Program-made: the position numbers and the translations under genes | Source: Vandiemenella viatica | Taxonomy: Eukaryota > Arthropoda > Insecta > Orthoptera > Morabidae | Length of the DNA stretch: 64,000 bases | Direction of reading: 5' to 3' | NCBI GenBank assembly: GCA_031002005.1 | Contig: CM061920.1 | Span: 111,838,095-111,902,094, forward strand | Notes under the pieces: model-generated | What the model was told of the DNA's origin: nothing | The model's input: the letters and a program-made list of their open reading frames with translations, nothing else | Databases searched by the model: none | Shown here: positions 60,339 through 64,000 of the stretch, piece after piece | Layout: the number at the start of each line of letters is the position of its first letter | Position numbering within the stretch: the stretch's first letter is position 1

Positions 60339-61477
60339 GGCCTGGCACACACACTCATGCTTGCCGATCGTTTTGCTTGCACAGTCTCAAGTTGTAAAGC
60401 AAGACGGAGTGTGTGTGGGGACAAGTCGATCGACGTAATTGTTGTGTTCCGTCAATTGTTTGGCTTGAAGGCATGAAGAGTGCTCTTGATTTTCCGTGCG
60501 TCTTCCTACTTGCCGTCCAGCAAAACGGTGTGTGTGCGTGTACTTCCGTCTTGCATTACGTCTGATTAGCAGAGAATGACTGATATTAGACTACTGTCAC
60601 GTGAATTTCTAACTGAATTTATTGATTTATACAGACAAAATGACTGTCTGTGGAAAATCAAAAGTAAAGATTATTGAAACAAACAGAAAACAGTGGTGCA
60701 TATGATATTCTTATCAATAATTTGGAGAAGTTTATGAACACAAAAACAAACAAAATGTTATTAAAAAAGTTAATTCATTAAGAACTTGTTTTCGGAAGGC
60801 ACAGAAGAAATATAATGAATCGCGTAGATCTGGGTCTGGTATTGAAAACATCGAAAAAACCAAATTTGTGGTATTTCGACAAGTTGCTTTTTATTTACTG
60901 ATCAAGAAACGCCAAGGCAGGATGGCATAGACAACACTGAAGACACAACTGCGGGTTATGTTAGTGAGTTATGTAACAAATATAATTTTATTGGCAAACA
61001 TAATTAGGTATATACTTACTGTATACATATAAAATGTCAAATTATACTTGCTGAAGTTTTAGTACTATGAAAACCATGTTATCTTCCCAATGAACCTTTT
61101 TTTCACCATTAAAATATTCCAAAAAAAAAAAAAGGTGTCGAGGTAGGTTTCTTCGTTCATGCGGACTTAATTAAACCAATCTTCAGGCCTCAATTCATTT
61201 TGTAAATTGATGTGACTAAATTGTGTTCGCTTCAATAACCACTGTTTTTACCATTCCTGTCTAATTCTGTTCCTTTCTTTCTTTCTAATTATCTGAACAA
61301 TAGCCACAGCAACAACTAATTTCTGTGTGTCAGCTATATTAACATTTAGCAACTAACAGCAAAATGAAGTAGTAGACGGAGTGTCTGTGGGCTCAACTGC
61401 GTTAAGTCAAATGTTGCGTCTTGTATTACAATTTGAGACTTTACAAGCAAAACGATTGACGAGTGTGTGTGCAACGC
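60339..61477. mobile_element. TTAA-type element, 1,139 bp
   Basis: The ends are imperfect inverted repeats of roughly 50 bp that share GCACACACACTC and 'ATCGTTTTGCTTG'. The left flank is CTAA and the right flank TTAA. The style (GGCC start, CACACAC run, TTAA target) resembles the pair at 37797-41582, though the interiors differ. No transposase frame. Confidence 0.7.
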
Positions 61478-61560
61478 TTAAGCGACGAATTTACAAATTT
61501 GAACTTGCATGTAAAGTAAAGGTCGGGCTACAATAGATTGCACTAAGCCCGCACTGTCAC

Positions 61561-63131
61561 TAGGGATTGCAATCCAGCAAAGCGGGATCCCGCAATCCCG
61601 CGGGATCCCGCATCATTAGACAGTCTGGCGGATCCCGCACAAAATTAAGCGGATCCGCATTCCGCAAAATCCGGCGAAAACGCGTGTCAGTCTGCGTGAC
61701 TCGCTGCCCCACTCGGTCTCTGTCGGATATTTTGCACTGTTTGCCTGTACCGTTCCAGTTGGCATTTGACTCATTTGAACAAGCGTTTGGTTTTGTCAAA
61801 CTTCGTTATTTGTAAGTAAATAAATAAACTTTTACGTATTCATCAAAACTTACGTTTGTTTCGAGTACACATTTCTGTAATTTGAGTTATGGTGCGTATT
61901 TAGTACGATTTGCTAACTATGTAATTATTTTTTAAGTGTCGCACACGTTATCTGAACTACCAGGTTACAGCTTTTTATTTTCGGTTTCATTAATCCCATT
62001 TTCTGTATTTGCAGATAAAGAAATAGTGACAATTTCCTAATTTGCGGCTGAAAATTTGATTATTCGTTGATATGAAACTAATTTTAACGATCGCGTACCT
62101 ATTTATTTAGCAGCTATCAAAAGGAAATTGTATATCCTTTGACTTATTGTTGGTTTGGCCGCTGTCTCAATGAGTTTCTTTGACAAAAGCCGCCTGCTTA
62201 CATGTGCCGCTCAGGCTTTCGATTAATCCCTCTTCTCCTTGTTATTACTTCAACTGAAGGTAAAAAAAAAGTTATAATGAAATTTTCACCGGTGTATCGA
62301 CGAATTGTGTTGTAGGGACACCATACTTCGACGGCTGCCTCCGCCGTCTTCCTCAAGTGTGTAATTTCGTGTGTTTGCAATGAAATCCGGAGATACAACC
62401 TATGAGGACTTCACTGCAATCATCTCCTTTCTTACTAAAAAATAATAATTTCCACTCTAAAAATGTCGTTACGCCACATAAGTAAATCTGAAATACTTGA
62501 CAGTTTACATGTTGGTGAGTAGTTTCTTTTAATAACATTGAATCAACTGTAACATCAATCAAGGAATTAGGAGATATAATAATCAATCACGCAAAAAAAG
62601 GCCAAGTCTCGTGCTTGTGCAGTGACAAAAAGTTATGAGATCTTGTTCTGAGCCAAGTCTACACTTTACAGAGTATATTCACTTCACTTTGTGAAATGGA
62701 ATGCTTTTCTCGGTGTTGTGAAAGGTTTATTTAGATAAAAAAAAAAAACTCTGGTAACTTGGTCATTAAGCAAACCATATTTTTAATCTTATGTGATGTA
62801 TTGTAAGGCACATAATATGACCTAAGACTCAATATTTTCCATTTTTATTATTTGTTTAAAAATTGGTTTAGATTAAAAAACAAAAATGTAAAACCTCGAA
62901 ATACACTTAAGACACGCTAAAAAGTTTTAATGTCATTTTCCAATTAAAATATTGTTAACTGTTAATTTTTATCATTTAATATTAAACATTATTTATTAAT
63001 TTAATTATTATTTCATTTACCAATGTTTAAATATATGCGTTAAAAAACTGTTTGTACCAATCCCGCACGGATCCCGCGGAATCCCGCGCGGATCCCGCGG
63101 CATTGAAAACACTGCGGGATTGCAATCCTTA
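61561..63131. mobile_element. hAT element, 1,571 bp, with GATCC-rich ends
   Basis: Left TAGGGATTGCAATCC and right GGATTGCAATCCTTA are inverted repeats. They are flanked by a perfect 8-bp duplication ACTGTCAC (61553-61560 and 63132-63139). Both sub-terminal regions hold GCGGGATCCCGC palindromes and GCGGATCC units (61582-61593, 61600-61611; cluster at about 63063-63100). No transposase was recognised. The older relative is at 17583-18736. Confidence 0.92.
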
Positions 63132-63139
63132 ACTGTCAC

Positions 63140-63384
63140 CGACCGACACTTTTCTTATTGTTGTGGCTCACTCGATTGAAGTGAGTTCAAACGACTTCAG
63201 AAATTTCTGGTCCTTTACGACTAAATGTTGTTTTAGCGTTACTGATTGCTTTAGAAAAGTGTCATTTTTTCAGTCTTACTTAAGGTTCATCAGATGTTCG
63301 TAAAATGTAGGTAGAGTCCTTGAATTTTCGCATTAACAAATAAAGCTTTTCAAGAGGTGAGGGTCTATTTTAAGCCCTGTAAAA
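63140..63384. other. No recognisable feature
   Basis: Short unassigned stretch right of the hAT duplication. Confidence 0.5.
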
Positions 63385-63452
63385 ATTGCATCCGAGACCC
63401 GGATTTTGAACCGGAGACCTTCCATACCCGAATCACACGCCGCAAGCATCTG
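63385..63452 (-). repeat. tRNA-like 3' half
   Basis: The minus strand has box-B-like GGTTCAAAATCCGGGTCTCGG; no convincing box A. Probably a SINE relic. Confidence 0.4.
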
Positions 63453-63544
63453 AATTTAGAAGTACTGAACAATATGTATTCAACAATATAAAAATGCATT
63501 TGTGTATTGGAATAATAAAAATAAATTATATAGGAAAAATATAA

Positions 63545-63826
63545 TTCTTGACTCAGATGGTTACTGCGTACGATTGAGGTACTGAAAGTCCCTGGTTCAA
63601 ATCCCTGTCCTCAACTGTAATTTTCATGGGTCTTAAATTGACAGTCATCTCTAGAAAAGGTTTGATTTGTTAATTCTAAGATTCTGGGACGCTCCGTGGT
63701 TCGAATGTCACGTTAATCTGTAGGTCTCCTTTTAAAAAAGGTGACAAAAATAGAGGTGTACTGCGCGGCTGATGAGAAACCTCTGTGACTGGGGAATTTT
63801 TAGATCACATGGAATTATTATTATTT
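63545..63826 (+). repeat. SINE family B, near full length
   Basis: The head has box-A-like TCAGATGGTTACTGCG and box B GGTTCAAATCC. The body carries 'GACGCTCCGTGGTTCGAATG' and 'AATCTGTAGGTCTCC', and it ends in ATTATTATT at about 63815-63826. This is the only family B copy here with both head and tail. Confidence 0.8.
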
Positions 63827-64000
63827 TACAGAACCTTTGCAGTCTGTATTTAAATTAAAATGTATAATAATATTATTATTTTTTGTTAAAAAGTAGTGAG
63901 TGAATCCAAAGGAACCTCTACAAAAACAAACACGTTAAATGTGAAGTGAGTGGCGCTTGACATTTCATTGTGACCATATTGAAATATACGAGAATCTTTC

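Overview
The window looks like repeat-rich intergenic or intronic DNA from a large insect genome. It is AT-rich and full of microsatellites and homopolymer runs. The only recognisable coding sequence besides one short exon comes from decayed transposable elements. The mix includes several non-LTR retrotransposons, a Penelope-like element, many hAT-type elements, Helitron remnants and about a dozen copies of one tRNA-derived SINE. This suits a polyneopteran insect (grasshopper, stick insect or cockroach type), but that placement is inference from repeat style. I see no bacterial operons, CRISPR arrays, functional tRNAs or rRNAs.

Layout. From 2.2 to 4.6 kb there are antisense non-LTR fragments and two SINEs. 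From 7.1 to 11.0 kb there is an antisense R1-clade-like LINE (ORF1 and ORF2 remnants). A 1,453-bp hAT element split its ORF1 with a perfect 8-bp target duplication, and that hAT carries a 367-bp PIF/Harbinger-like element. From 11.2 to 13.7 kb a second hAT element (perfect 8-bp duplication) holds a head-to-tail 607-bp repeat with antisense tRNA-like segments and a Helitron end. From 15.4 to 15.9 kb there is a Helitron helicase remnant with its 3' terminus. From 17.6 to 20.3 kb there is an old hAT copy followed by a broken CR1-like LINE.

From 23.5 to 29.0 kb lie several SINEs. One (26.3-26.9 kb) was split by a GC-rich hAT MITE with a perfect 8-bp duplication. From 31.0 to 34.9 kb lies the best nested structure. 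A CR1-like LINE is interrupted by a 5'-truncated Penelope-like element (GIY-YIG nuclease, 12-bp duplication, apparent hammerhead ribozyme) and then by an antisense LINE fragment (9-bp duplication). From 37.8 to 41.6 kb two ~1.9-kb elements stand head to tail, separated only by TTAA.

The right third is mostly unrecognised. It holds a 150-bp near-perfect inverted repeat (45.7 kb), more SINEs, a candidate LTR with a TGGCGCCC primer-binding site (52.4-53.2 kb), and a 156-bp antisense open segment resembling the HD-motif exon of a histidine acid phosphatase (51.5 kb). That segment is the only candidate host gene piece. From 60.3 to 63.1 kb sit a TTAA-type element and a 1,571-bp hAT element with a perfect 8-bp duplication.

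Nothing here acts as a pathway. The content is a record of successive insertions whose order can be read from target duplications. I found no clearly undescribed system. The items most worth testing are the hammerhead motif, the TTAA tandem pair, the inverted repeat and the phosphatase-like exon.
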